A stretch of DNA of 64,000 bases, taken from positions 124,001 to 188,000 of the forward strand of contig JABYQQ010000015.1 in assembly GCA_022605405.1 (NCBI GenBank), read 5' to 3'. The translations under genes and the position numbers were made by a program. The notes under the pieces are model-generated. The model saw nothing but the letters and a program-made list of their open reading frames with translations. It was not told the origin of the DNA and searched no databases. This document shows positions 33,119 to 44,701 of the stretch, one piece after another. Position 1 is the stretch's first letter, and every line of letters starts with the position of its first letter. Source of the DNA: Earliella scabrosa (Eukaryota > Basidiomycota > Agaricomycetes > Polyporales > Polyporaceae).

Positions 33119-35224
33119 TCAGTCTCGGCAGATGACGGGACCTTGAACTCGAGTTTGCTCTACAGAGTGGGTGAGATTTGCCCTGGTACCATGAGCAGAA
33201 GGACTCACGACGGCGGGCCTCAGTGGTCTCTCGGGGTTCCCTCCGGGCTGGCCCTGTCCTCGACGTATGGTCTGAATGCCGCTCATGCCCACCCATTCGG
33301 TCGGACCGTCATGGTGTGTTTCGTTCAGCCTTTCCTGGAATGACTTCCGGAGGTTGAGCCTATATGGTTGTGAGTGCTGTCTGCCGTATGCGTACCAAGG
33401 AAGTCCTCACGTAAGTAGCACAGAGTTGGCGTATACTGTGGGCGGTGTGTGAGCGGCGGGGTGCAAAGGTATGCGAGGTGTTTACTCACCTTTCGCAGTA
33501 ACAAGAGCTACCGGTATGATGAATATATGGTTCCCTTCTAATAGGTCCTGACCCGAACGATAAGCATGGGAATGCTGAGCTAACAGGTTGCCACGAAAGG
33601 GACGTACCACCATTAGGCATATGATGCTCATGATGCTATATTGTCAACGTGAGCATGCGGATACTCTCCTACACACTAGACTTCCGAACCTAGTGACAAT
33701 GCCTATGAACGGTGTGAGTTCGACATGGTTATACACTCTGAATCAAATGACCCCACCTGTCGTGAAGGCGTATAAAATCAGGGTATGAACAAGAGCATCA
33801 GTCCTAGATAGGATTTGATATACTTTAGCGAGATGAACACAGCAAGCAAATTGAGTCCTTGCCTGGTGATCCCAGAGCGCTGCTTATACAGCGCGATGCT
33901 TAGAACACCCGAAACGAAGACGTCCAAAGCTGCAGAAGGAGCAAAGGCTCCAGATAGGAGCCACTGCCAATGCACCATGCCGGTCAGTCACTAGGTAGTC
34001 TAAGTCGGAGACCGCAACGCTCTCACCCTATATTTGAGGAACTCCTGAAAGGTGCCATTCAGGAACCTGGTCGTGCTTCCCTTGAGTGGGACGAATGGTC
34101 CGCGTAGGCACGTAACTTACAGCTTTCCTGTAAATGCTGTGATGTCGTCAGCACAGCTGCATATGCCAGGCTGATATGTGCTCTCACCTCCTGCGAATCC
34201 TGCGGACGGAATCTCGGGTTTCAGAAAGACAGTCACTGAAGATAGTGATCGAGACTCACCGAGCCCATCGATGATGAATATGACCTGTGAGCACGATGTG
34301 TGAGGATATATTAGAAGGTTGCGATGATGTACTACTTACAACCAAGACGACGAAGGGTATCTGGAACTTCGGCGGGAGGATCATATACACCCTGCGGACA
34401 TATATACTGCAATGACCATTGATGTCAGTTGCAGGAACATTGGAAAAGCCATGGGGGTCGCGCACAATTGGCAGCATAGGATGCATATTGTCTGTAGGAA
34501 TGCAGTTCGTTCAAACGTGAGCTCCACCAGCAGATCCCTTCTTGCACTCACCACTATCGGAGTGACCAGCTAAGTTCACAAGATGGACATGAGTGGTCAG
34601 GCCTGATTTATCAGGGGCCAGGGCATGATCACGCACAGTTAACGAACTACACACACTTTAGCATAAGTGGTATAGAGAGAGATTGGAGCTCCTACATGAT
34701 GCTTCGGCTCATTGCCTCGCCATTTCCAAAGGAGGTCACCAGATAGTAGTACCTTTCACGACCAATTGTAAGACACGCGCGGCCGGTGAGCAATGCCATA
34801 GTCGCTTATGAAGGCTCACCCTAAGTGGGCGTACAGGCCTGTGTGCACGGTCTCGCCAAAACTGTGAATGAGACTGTTCAGACATGATGCCCACTCGTGA
34901 TAGAGCCTAGACACTCGCATAATGGAGACAACCTATGAACGCCATGAGATGAATGCAACTCGAACAATATGGTGGGAAGCCCTACCGCAACCTTCAAGTC
35001 CCACGGATCTCGTTTCCAGTAGTTTTGGTAGTAACCCAGGGCTTGGCATAGCATGATCCCATACGACCTACAGTCCGCGAGGGAAGTGCAAACATTAGAT
35101 CAGCAGGCATTACGCGAGGGCTTAGTAGTAACACGCACATGAACGAGAGCCATTGGCCGACGAGAGACGAGCCCAGCGAAGGCGTCACAGGCGGGAATTC
35201 TGGAAGCGCAACCATGGCGTACAC
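33119..35224 (-). CDS. DUF6534-family multi-pass membrane protein (many small exons, one possible lesion)
   Basis: At least ten small exons run from ATG 35224 (or 35215) to TGA 33119. In order: PPVTPSLGSSLVGQWLSFM; YGIMLCQALGYYQNYWKRDP; FGETVHTGLYAHLG; YYYLVTSFGNGEAMSRS; TICILCCQF; VRRVYMILPPKFQIPFVVLV; WLLSGAFAPSAALDVFVSGV; SLVIMSIICLMV; LLEGNHIFIIPVALVTAKVY; ANSVLLTLNLRKSFQERLNE. This is the order of the seven-helix DUF6534 proteins common in mushrooms (function unknown). The last exon is 33119..33359. Two introns seem to need GC donors. Around 34551-34568 the exon expected to read IWSL... hits TAG or a 1-nt shift, so the gene may be newly inactivated or my splice choice may be wrong there. 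Confidence 0.6.
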
Positions 35225-36128
35225 AGTGTACCTGCGGGGGTGGCGCTAGGGACGACAAACCGCCCTGGAGCCGGATAGAAGATATACGAGCTGTATGACG
35301 GGATGAACGGAAGCACCCGACCCTGCGTCCGTTGGACCTGCCACAACCCGACCACAGAAGCCTGACGCGAGCAATGGGAGGGCCTCCGCGGCGGTCTCGA
35401 CGCCGGATCTGTAACAGCACCTACCTCATGGCCCTCACTAGTACTAGTGACGATCCCAAGTACAGCTGTGCGCACTTGGCCCCCGGGGCTGCACAGCTAC
35501 CACGAGTCTGAATGCATGGCGGGGTGATAATTTGAAGGTTCTGGCATGGAAGATCGACAACCGAGTGCACCCGCGCAAATGGGAGGCCCACGCGCAGCCT
35601 CACATGTCGTAAGTATGTGGGAAACCCGACCGCAATAGAATGGCCGCCCGGTATCTCCGCCCACACAGCTTCCCGGGCATGCCGCGATCGTCGTCGACAC
35701 TCCGTTCCGTGCATGCGTACCCGTCCTGTTAGTTTGACTGATTAGCTCGGGTGGTTGGTGCCGGAGCTCGCGGAGGTCACGTTAGAACGCTGAATTTGGA
35801 CGAAGAATGGTAGCAGTCGAGTCCAAGATAGCAACTTACGCGCCTGCGCAGTCGACCCGGAGCCAGACAGAAGGCCGTGGCCAGCGACTCGCCAAACTAG
35901 ACTGCAATAGGACCATTCGAGTGGTGGCGAAGCACATGCCGAGTACGTCCTTCGAGCAGAATCCCCGACTCGTCCGCGGGATAGGCGAATACAGTAATGG
36001 TCCACCCACACGCGACCTCGGACCTATCCTTACAACAATATTCCAAGAGATCTATGGCCTATAACATATCAATAACTTAGCGGTTGCGGTGGTATCTCAC
36101 CGCACTCAAGCCTCGTGTCCCCGTCCTC
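35225..36128. other. Gene-poor intergenic stretch
   Basis: About 900 bp between the DUF6534 gene and the 3' end of FAN1. Several frames of 70-106 codons are open on the minus strand, but they are Cys/Arg/Pro-rich, overlap one another and show no family motif. Confidence 0.4.
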
Positions 36129-39100
36129 CTAATCACCCTCCGACCGCTTTCTCTTCCTGGGCGACGTGCTCTGGGTCCGAGCCCTCGGAGGGCTGCTCGT
36201 GATGACGACCTCGACCCTCCGCCGTGTCGGCGTCACAGGCTCCGGCGGGAGCTGCGGCACGTCCTCAGCAGCAGCCTGAGCTTGTGTCCGCGTCCTGCGC
36301 TTCTTGGGCGACGGACCCTGCGCCTCTTCTTCGTCTTCGTCGGAGTGCCTGTCGAGCTGCGAGTAGTCCGGCTCTTCTTCGTCTTCGTCCTCGCTCTCCG
36401 CAAGCCAGTCGTCCGCCCGTCGCTTGCGCTTCCGTCCGGCGGTGCCCTTCTCTTTCTTCGGCGTTTTGCCCGTCCGCTTCAACTTGGGCTTCTGGCCTGG
36501 CTCGTGGACATGGCATAGCTCGACGGGCATCCCAGCTTGCAGGAGGACGTCGACCCAGACCTAGAATGTGGTCGGTCCAGGGATGGAGTACGTATTGATT
36601 CGACACGTACCTTCTGGTTCTCCTGCAGGTGATCGCCAGGCCCCTTGACCTCGACGAACTTCGCGTACCCCTTCTCCTCATTCCAGATGATGAGGTCGGG
36701 CACGCCCGCCGTCCGCGCCGCGTAGTCTTCGCACATGAGCTGGCAGATCGCAACCAGGGCGTTCGGCTGCAAGCACTGCACACCACGCACCCGTCAGCTT
36801 CCACTCCCAACACACACAGCGGAGTCACTAGATATACTAACCTTGGCAATGCCTATCAAATCTTCCTTCGTGAACATGTCCCACCGCACCCCGACACACA
36901 TCACGTCCTTTTGCTCGTCGTACGTCTTTTCCACGATCTCCGCCGCCTTCCCCGCTTCGATCTCAGCAAGGCGCGCATCGGCGAGCTCTTGGCGAGAGTA
37001 GTAGAACGTGTCCTCGACGAGGTCCAGCGGCGCGGCCTGGTACGGCGTCTCGAAGGCGCCGGGCATGGGCGCGAAGATGACGTCCCAGAACAGCAGCCCG
37101 AAGAGGGTCGTGACAATCCGTCCCTCACAGTGGTACCTGAGATAGACAGTGGTCGCAGAGGTCAGTTGTAGTCCCACATCGACATCCGGCAATAACCCAA
37201 CTGACCCTCTGCAGCCGTCGTCCTGCTCTTGGTACCACTGCAGAGCATACTCCTCCACCGACACTTCCTTCCCATCCAGGCCCTGCCAGATGGACTTTAC
37301 CCCGGCCTTCTGCGGGTTTTTCTGCGCGCATCCCAAGCTATGTCAACACTGCGCACTCGCGATGGCGTTCAATGGAGAGGAGCAACACCCACCTCCTGCT
37401 TGACTTTGACCGGACTTGTGGCAGACTTGTCGTCCAGCCGTGAAGAGGCCTGCGTCTTGACAGGCGACTGATTGGCGACGCGACCCTTGTCAAGTACCAG
37501 ACTATCCGCGCGATGGTATATGCGCACGCCCTCGGCAAGCACGTCCGTCGCAGCCTCGAGGCTACCCTTGCACCGATGCCTATTCTCAAGCGGGACGTTC
37601 AGGCGCTTCTCCAGCGTCGTCAGCCTGCTCACAAGCTTCGGCCGGTATACTGTAGTCCCCTTGTCAGCGCCCCAAGCCAGTCCACAAAGGAGCAAGCAGT
37701 GCGTACTCATATGAGTGTCGGTGTCCGTAAGTGCGTTGACCACCACCGCCATCGCCTCTTGCATCCGGCCCGGCTCGTGTTTCAAGTGGTGCATGAGCAC
37801 GAGCGCGCGCCGTTCGTACCACCGCCCGCGTCGACCGCGCCGCCAGCGCCTCTGTCCGAGCAGTGCTTCGAGCACCTTGACCTCCTGGTGGTACTCCTTC
37901 AGGATGCCCAGGGCGTGCGCGCCCTTGCACACCACGCGCGTGAGGATGTGGCCTGAAACCCCGCCTCGTTCAGCCATACTTGCTCTCCACCTTGATCAGG
38001 GAATATACCACGCACCGCACTCGAACCGCTCCAGACTCTTGCGCTCTGGATCCGCCTCGCTGGTGGCTGCAACAAGGTCCTGCCAAGTCGGGAAAACGCG
38101 GTCCAGGATTTCCTTGACCTTCCGCGCGTTCTTGAGGCGGTCAGGCTCGTCATCCTCCATCTTCACTGCACCCTTGAGCACTACAGGTGATCCTGCCTTG
38201 CCTTTCCCTTTCCCAGGAGTGACGGGCGTCTTCCTGGACATCGGCGCGGGGGTGCAGCTCATCGTTGAGCGCCCCTTCTGCCCAGAGCCGCTGTTCCAGC
38301 CTGGGCCGTCGAGCAGCGCGTCGACCTCTGCCTCGAGAGCGAGCGCCTCTTCGTATGCGATGAGCTCTTCTCGGGATCGCCAGATGTTGGGCGTGCGGAT
38401 GTAGAGATAGGAGGCGTAGGTGCGCTTCTTTGCGCGCGCGAGGATTGCAGGCGTGATGAGGTTGACGGCGTATTGGGTCCGACGGAAGTAGACGAGGTCT
38501 ACGCGGCGGAAGAGCGCGACGACGTGTGCGTTCAGACGGATGCACTTCGCTGTCCACGCCAGCCGGGATGCAGGGCTGAGTACAATGCGCTACGCGGATG
38601 AAGTGTGAATGACGGGAACGCACTGAGCTTTCCGATGACCATTGCTCTTAGGCGTTCCTGCTGCGTCTCGACGCTTTGCGGGGTGGGCTTGAAGGGCAGT
38701 GTGCCTTGACGGAGGGGTGGCTTCTTCACACCAAACTGCAGGGGTGGCTGCTTCATCGGTTCTTTGCCCTTCTTCGAGGTCTTCAGATACGAGAGGGTAG
38801 TCTGGTTAGCGGATCCGCGTAGCAACATCTCAATAAGGACTTCGCGCTGTGACACAACGATTAGTCCGCAAGTTCCGCGTGCTAGTAGGGTAGGACTGAC
38901 CTTCTTGATCGTTCGCTTCAGCTTGAACTGCTTTGCGAGTGCATCAAGCTCTGGTCCTCGCAAGCAGTCGAGCAACTCGAGGAGCGTTGCAGCGTCCTCG
39001 TCGTCCGCAAAGACGCTGTAGTCCTGTTGGACCTGTGTTGAAGAGGGAGCGCTGGAAGACGGAGGGGGTGGTTCATATACGGGGCTCAGTCGCGAGGGCC

Positions 39101-39821
39101 CGGCTTGAGGCTGCTCGTCCTCTTCATCCAGAGTCAGGTCGATGACCTCAGGTCCATTCTGTTTGACCTCCTTCTCAGGAGCGAGAGGAAGTTGAGGCTC
39201 CTCTGGTTCGAGCTTTGGCTTGACATCATCCTTGAACAATTTGACAGGGATTTCATCGAGCTCCTCAACCTTCGGCTTGATATCCTCTGGCTCGGCGCGG
39301 CGGCAGAGGGTTTCTATTGCACTCCGAATGCCGTCGCTACCTAGCTCCTTCTCATAGTTGAGCATATCGAGTCGGTGCCATTTATCCTTCCGCAAGGCAA
39401 GACGACAGAACAGGTACTTGGCGTTGTCTGTACAGAAGGGACATGCATATGTGCGGACGGGAAGCGGAAATAGGATGAGACGTACATGGTAGCCTGTGCC
39501 ATGCCATGAAGCATTGGAGCTCCTCCTCCACAAAGAGACATGGTTCCTTGTCCAACACAACCTTGATCATGTCTGCGCGCCATGCGGCGATAAGCCATAC
39601 GCGACGTGCGTAATGGGCATGGCAGACGCACCTTCAAATAGAGTGACATACATGGACTTTCCCTCGTCATCTTTGATATCCTCCTCCTCGGTATCTTCTG
39701 TGAAAGGGTTGTCCTCGCTGCTGGAGTCCACGGTCGAGCCACTAGCCGGGAATTCCGCGTCGACCCCTGAGTCGTAAACTACTTTCGCAGCGAAGGATGC
39801 GGAGGGCGACCGGAGCGTCAT
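36129..39821 (-). CDS. FAN1: Fanconi-associated nuclease 1 (VRR-NUC) homologue
   Basis: A multi-exon gene read from ATG 39821 (MTLRSPSASFAAKVVYDSGV) to the stop at 36129. It has an acidic N-terminus, KEPCLFVEEELQCFMAWHRL, a SAP-like helix pair (LLDCLRGPELDALAKQFKLK ... REVLIEMLLRGS), a TPR-like region (VSRLTTLEKRLNVPLENRHR), and the VRR-NUC nuclease: LTTFGLLFWDVIF-type helix (here VTTLFGLLFWDVIFAPMPGA), VGVRWDMF, CLQPNALVAICQLMCEDYAA, then GVPDLIIWN and FVEVKGPGDHLQENQK, i.e. the PD-(D/E)xK residues, ending VWVDVLLQAGMPVELCHVHE. FAN1 is a 5'-flap and interstrand-crosslink repair nuclease. No UBZ finger is seen, as in other fungi. A ~115-residue tail of alternating basic and acidic clusters follows the nuclease. 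Introns were not all fixed. Confidence 0.9.
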
Positions 39822-40250
39822 ACTTATTCGCGTGTTCGTGGAGTGTTCACGCTACCTGGCTGCAGGATGCGAGCTGGCTGAACGCTGATGGCAGGGAGCT
39901 GGATAGTGGGGGGATGAGAGATGCGTGCGAAGACAAATGTCAAGTCGACGCGAGGGCCATGGCAGGCCACTGTCATTCGCTTGGACGCGACGCGACCGAG
40001 CGCGCGTTGTTTACTGACTCGTGACGCCGTGTGACACACGCGCTTTGACGCCCATACGGCGATGATGACATGCTCGAGAGCGGCTGTTTCTCCCCGCTAG
40101 TCTACGCTGCCTGCTCCCGGATAGCCTCCCCGATGAAACGGATTATGGCAGTGACCCACTGCGGCTTCAATTCAGTCCTCCGCACATATATCAACCCGCC
40201 CATGGCCCCCTAACGGGCTCCCCGCCCGCAATCCAACTCCCCGCTGACCC
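39822..40250. promoter_or_regulatory. Divergent promoter region, FAN1 / small kinase-like gene
   Basis: A 429-bp gap between divergent starts. A TATA-like catatatatc lies at ~40184-40193, about 60 bp before the plus-strand ATG. No coding signal. Confidence 0.35.
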
Positions 40251-40936
40251 ATGTCTCTCGTCCTCCATGCACCTCGTCCTCGTCGTGGGGCCCACCCTGG
40301 CTGCATGCTCGAATGGAACGCAGCCGAAGCAAGCGAGCTTTCGAGCCTCGCGCACCACTTAACGACCCCTGATGTTGTGGTACGTTCATTCCAAACTATA
40401 CGCGATCAGCAAGGTCACCCGTGTTCGCGGCTGCATAGCTCAAGCCCAAAGAACTTCATCTCGCGTTCAATTGGGGTCCCCTGAAGTCGCGCAATTACAG
40501 CCGCTTCCGCCGCCTCAAGCTCCCTCCTACGACCCGCAAAGCATTCGGAGGCAAGCCCCCAGCAGGTATCGTCTCGCGTTCAAGCACCGTCTCCTCCGTC
40601 ATGTCCATGACCGTCACCGTCTCCACCGACGTGGCCATCCTCATCACCCGCCCAATCCGCCGCGAGACGACATACATCGTATGGGGTGCGATCATGGCCG
40701 TCGACTCCACTACTTCGACCGTGCCTCCAAGGAACGTGCTCGTCAAAATTGCGGTGGACGAGGAGGGCGGCGACGACTTGCGAGAAGATGCGCGACTGCA
40801 CGAGCATCTCGTCGAGCGCGGCCTCACCGATGGCTACTATGGCATCTTCACAGACCGTATAGGAAGCACCGCGCTCGTCATCGATGACTTCGACGGGGAG
40901 CTAGGGGAAGTCCCGACTCCCACTTGGACACCATGA
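40251..40936 (+). CDS. Small uncharacterised protein resembling a kinase N-lobe
   Basis: Two exons (40251..40379 and 40439..40936) give 208 aa. The intron (gtacgt...gcatag) is required because the second exon is in another frame. The N-terminus has EWNAAEASELSSLAHHLTTP; a basic middle follows (RNYSRFRRLKLPPTTRKAFG). The C-terminal ~60 residues (NVLVKIAVDEEGGDDLREDA, RLHEHLVERG, YYGIFTDRIGSTALVIDDFD) are laid out like beta3-Lys, alphaC-Glu and hinge of the protein-kinase-like proteins common in basidiomycetes. The protein stops just after the hinge, so no catalytic loop exists. It may be a truncated or pseudokinase relic that is still open, or a real small protein; function unknown. Confidence 0.55.
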
Positions 40937-41405
40937 CGCCATTCACATTCATCTGGTAGGCAGATAGCGCTTCTTTCTCTCCATGTCGTATGTCTAATCA
41001 TCGCGCACACTTTAGCCTGCGGGATACTCTAGGCCACTTCTAATATCTTCGAGCCCACGGACTATCTGTGTCTCGGACACTTTACCTGTATCATACGCCG
41101 TCGTTGCTTTCCGCGTACTTCATCAGACGTTCCCTACACGGACTTGTAGAAAGTAATACCTCATCACTGTACGCATAGCACACCTAACGCCGCTTTCAAC
41201 GCAGATATCTCTCAACCAAACCGTCTTTCCATCCGTCATTGGCAGCAAGAATCATCATGTATACATAGGTCATAATTCACAGAGGTAAGCCAATCGCACA
41301 TCGCACATAACAGAATCATCTCCCGCCTGCTACCCCCAAGTCCATGCCTCAAACGCCCCCTCCCTACCGGCGGTCCAAAAATACCTCAAAGTTCAGACGC
41401 AGCAC
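40937..41405. other. Convergent 3' region
   Basis: A 469-bp gap between the ends of the kinase-like gene (+) and NEDD1 (-). No coding signal or repeat was noticed. Confidence 0.4.
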
Positions 41406-43991
41406 TCAATACCCCCTCCTCAACCGCTCGTTCTCCTCCCTCAACCTCCGATTCTCCTCCCTCAACTCCCGCATCTCCTCCGCAAACTCGCCCATCGCCT
41501 CCCTCATCTCCCGCCTCCAGCTCCCGCCCATCCGGATCAAGTCCAGGTGCAGCCCCACGATCTCCGACTTGGTCTCCTCCCGGAACTCGTGCAGCGCGTC
41601 CCGCAGCAGCGCCTGCAGCATATCCTGCGCCGCCCTCGCCTGCGGAGACGGTGGCGCCCCAGCCCCCCCGCGCAGCGGCGACGGCACCGGTGCCCACGCC
41701 GCGGACACCCTCGCACGCGCGGGGCTAGGACCGGCGAACGAGCGCCGCGGTGAAACCTGCATCGCGAGCTCTGCGCGTGGAAGACGCGCGTTCGCACTGG
41801 CATGGAGGGACGGCAGGGGCCCCTCCCCGTTGACTTCATGTTCCAAGTCCGAGTCTGAGTCTGAGCCAGACTCGCTGCCCTCTCCGCCTCGGTCTCCTGC
41901 AGCGAACCCGACGCGCTTCCCGTCTTTGCGTGCGTCATCTGCGGTTGGCGCGGCCTTGCCTTCGCCGGCCTTGACCCACTCGTCGAGCTCTGGGGTCCCA
42001 AGGGCGGCCGCAGCCCGTTCCTTCCCCTTGACTTTGTATGCAGGGATCGGGGTCACGGGCCCTCCATCCTCCTCCATATCCGGCAGGTCCGGGCTTGGTG
42101 TGCGCGAAAACCGGGAGGCCGCAGACGAGCCGGACACGCGCCTGTGCTGCGGCTGGGGAGGAGGGGATGCAGAGCGGGAGGACGTGCCCGATACGGTTCG
42201 TGTGGAGGCCTTGCTTGCCCGGCCTGCGACACTTGCGGAGGACGCAGACCGCGTACGTGGGAGGGCTGCCGAGGCGGATTCTGTGGTGGACGCGGCTGAC
42301 GCAGCGCGTGTGTGGGCGCGGGCTGTAAGGATTTCGGTGGGATGGGTGCGCGAGGATGTGCGCGATAGTGCGGATATTCCTTTGGGGACGGCCGACACAG
42401 GAGCTTCATCCGCTGGGGCCGGGGCTTTGCCCTTGGGAAGTGCGAGTAGGCTCTCAACACGAACTGACAGTAAGGTATCAGTAATGTGTCTAGAACGATA
42501 GCCACTCTGGTAGGACGCACCGGACAAGTCGCCGTCTTCATCCTCATCACCATCCTTGTCGGGCACGACAACGGGCTGCTTGGGCGGAGAGAACGCCTTC
42601 TTGGGTGCTTCAGCTCGTGATGCGACAGGCGATTTGACTGTCGCGGTGTTCGTCTTCCGTGCGCCAGATGCAACTCTCCCGGCGGGAGAACCTTTAGAAG
42701 GTCCGACAGTTGACGCAGTCCTGGTCGTGGCTCGTCGAGGTGTTCCTGATGCGAGAGAGCTGGTAGTCTTGGACCTCGGCAGAGCCTTGTCGTCAGTTGA
42801 TCTCTTCGTGTCCACGCCAGTGGCAGACGGCGGACGACGAGTTGTAGGTGCGACCTTGTTGGTATCACGTTGGACGAGTGGTTTTGTAGCAGCAGCGCTA
42901 GTCGCCGTCTTCGGTTTCTCCGCTGCCTCTCCGGGCTTGAGTTTCTTCTACAGCGCGTTCGGGGCACGATCAGCATGAGGTCATTCGAGATAATGCGTCA
43001 ATAGCGGTACTCACTTGCACGGAGATTGCGATGACTTGGTCGCCGTTCTCGCTGACTGTCACCGATTTCGGGGGCTTGTCGAGTGCGCGGAGATCGAGTA
43101 TCAAGAACTTGCCGTTTTCCGTACCAGCATACACAGCCGCGCCTTCGGCGGAGAACGACAGGCAAGTTAGGGGGGCAGGCATCTGGACTAGACGGAAGAG
43201 GCTATCGGCACGCTTGGGGTCAGCATCCAGGCTCTCGACAACACGTCTATGCGGACGTACCCTTTCTCCTTCTCCAGGTCAACCAAACCAATCGCCCCTC
43301 CACTACAAGCCACTGCAACCAATGTCTTGCTGAACGGACTGCAAGTGATGCCGACGATGGGTCCCACATTCTTCTGGTCCTTGTCGATGGGGATGACCTT
43401 CGCCGGCCCGGACGGACGGGTGGTATCGTACACGAGCAGCTGGCTGTCCACACCAACCAGGAGTCGAGTTCGCGAATGTGGGTGGAATGCACATGCTGAA
43501 ACAGTGCTGCTTCCAGTAGGTATGCCGCGGAGAACGGTGTGTGAAGCGAGAGTCAAGTTGTGAACGTGAATGGTGTGTGCAGAGGTGGAGGCGAGGAGGG
43601 AAGAGTCGTTCGATAGCGACAGGGAAGTTATGGTAGCCTTGTGCGTGTCGAAGGTCTGCGCGACTTTGCCTGTTTGTGTAGATACAAGGAGGACCTGCTT
43701 CCCTCTGCCATAGATTACGGTGTTCCCGCGATCTTTGGTGAGTAGGGACACGATTGGGTCCGAGCTACCGTTTGCCGCGGGACATGCGTCTTGCAAAGAA
43801 CCTGTGGTAAGATCGTACTGGAGGATCCCACCGGATGCAGAGGAGACAAGTATCGAGTTGCTGTCCGCACTCCATGCCATGCTAGAGGGAAGTGGGGGAA
43901 GGGGGCATGTTGAGTCTGCCGTGGAGGGAGGGTGCTTGAGGGTGGCTTGGTCGAGTAGTACCAGGTTTGTAGATGTGAGGATGGCGGCCAT
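41406..43991 (-). CDS. NEDD1-type WD40 / gamma-tubulin-complex recruiting protein
   Basis: Three exons (43261..43991, 43015..43201, 41406..42947) give 819 aa. The N-terminal ~300 residues form WD40 blades (PSSMAWSADSNSILVSSASG, HKATITSLSLSNDSSLLAST, VSACAFHPHSRTRLLVGVDS, PLTCLSFSAEGAAVYAGTEN). A long Ser/Arg/Pro-rich, probably phosphorylated, middle follows. The C-terminus (DMLQALLRDALHEFREETKS, EIVGLHLDLIRM, then REENRRLREENERLR) matches the NEDD1 helical tail that binds gamma-tubulin complexes. NEDD1 targets gamma-tubulin ring complexes to spindle poles and microtubules. The WD40-plus-tail order and length support the call; the symbol is left empty because fungal naming varies. Plus-strand long frames over exon 3 are shadows. 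Confidence 0.85.
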
Positions 43992-44186
43992 GGTTGATAT
44001 GGCCCCAGGTTCGTTAAGTCGTAAGATACGTCGTGCAAACGTGCAGAATACAAGAGCAAGCCCCCGCGAAGACTGGTAACGGAGGTCGGGATCAAGGTGC
44101 AAGAGTCGCAGTGGCTCTAGGCATGTTCATCTTCAACAGACGCCCAACGGGACGCGTTTCCCTCGTGACCGCGTGAGGAGTCCAGC
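43992..44186. promoter_or_regulatory. Upstream region of NEDD1 with a reverse copy of the ACGCGGTCACG element
   Basis: The reverse complement CGTGACCGCGT is at 44164..44174, about 173 bp before the NEDD1 ATG and just outside the left inverted-repeat arm. Its orientation relative to the gene is opposite to the F-box cases. Confidence 0.35.
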
Positions 44187-44368
44187 TCGGTCGCGGGTTC
44201 GATTCGCGCGGTGACCTTTATGTCCTTCTGCTGACTCTCTCAACTCCAGCCACGATATGGTTCATGATTGCGTTGATTCATGTCACGGTTCAGATGATGG
44301 TTGTCTGAGCGGAAACCAGCTTCAGAAACGCATTTGCCGGGGTGTTCGAAGCCGGCAATTTCCGACCA
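44187..44368 (+). repeat. Left arm of a 182-bp inverted repeat (SINE-like)
   Basis: This arm begins TCGGTCGCGGGTTCGATTCG and ends CCGGCAATTTCCGACCA. Its reverse complement recurs at 44520..44701 with two differences seen over 182 bp (G/A near 44219, and T/C near 44296). The head contains GGTTCGATTC, a match to the Pol III box B of tRNA genes, followed by a body unrelated to tRNA. That layout fits a tRNA-derived SINE. There is no open reading frame of note. Confidence 0.8.
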
Positions 44369-44519
44369 CATGAGCGCTTAGTGCATCAGTATGTATCACT
44401 TCGTCTCGATCCTCCATGGCATGGGAGTATGTAGTCCAGTGTGGCCCCATTGCCTCTATTCTTGACAGTTCACCAAGGCGAATGCGTGACTCTGGAGTTG
44501 AAGCGCCTCGGTATACCTT
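44369..44519. other. Spacer of the inverted repeat
   Basis: 151 bp of unique sequence between the two arms; it would form the loop of a very long hairpin. No gene. Confidence 0.6.
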
Positions 44520-44701
44520 TGGTCGGAAATTGCCGGCTTCGAACACCCCGGCAAATGCGTTTCTGAAGCTGGTTTCCGCTCAGACAACCATCGTCTGAAC
44601 CGTGACATGAATCAACGCAATCATGAACCATATCGTGGCTGGAGTTGAGAGAGTCAGCAGAAGGACATAAAGGTCATCGCGCGAATCGAACCCGCGACCG
44701 A
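44520..44701 (-). repeat. Right arm of the 182-bp inverted repeat (SINE-like)
   Basis: Reverse complement of 44187..44368. On the minus strand the DNA upstream of box B (about 44701-44745) reads TCACTTCGG, GTCAGCTTGGGCG, GAGTCTCGG and may include a weak box A (GGTCAGCTTGGG) about 30 nt before box B. The left copy lacks this part, so this copy may be the more complete element. Confidence 0.8.

Noticed and set aside
41344..42501. 385-codon plus-strand frame
   Set aside because: Antisense to the Ser/Arg-rich part of NEDD1; no motif, and the minus-strand frame continues into a recognised C-terminus.
44140..44226. A full tRNA gene at the outer end of the left repeat arm
   Set aside because: Box B is present, but no matching acceptor or anticodon stem could be folded; a tRNA-derived repeat head fits better.
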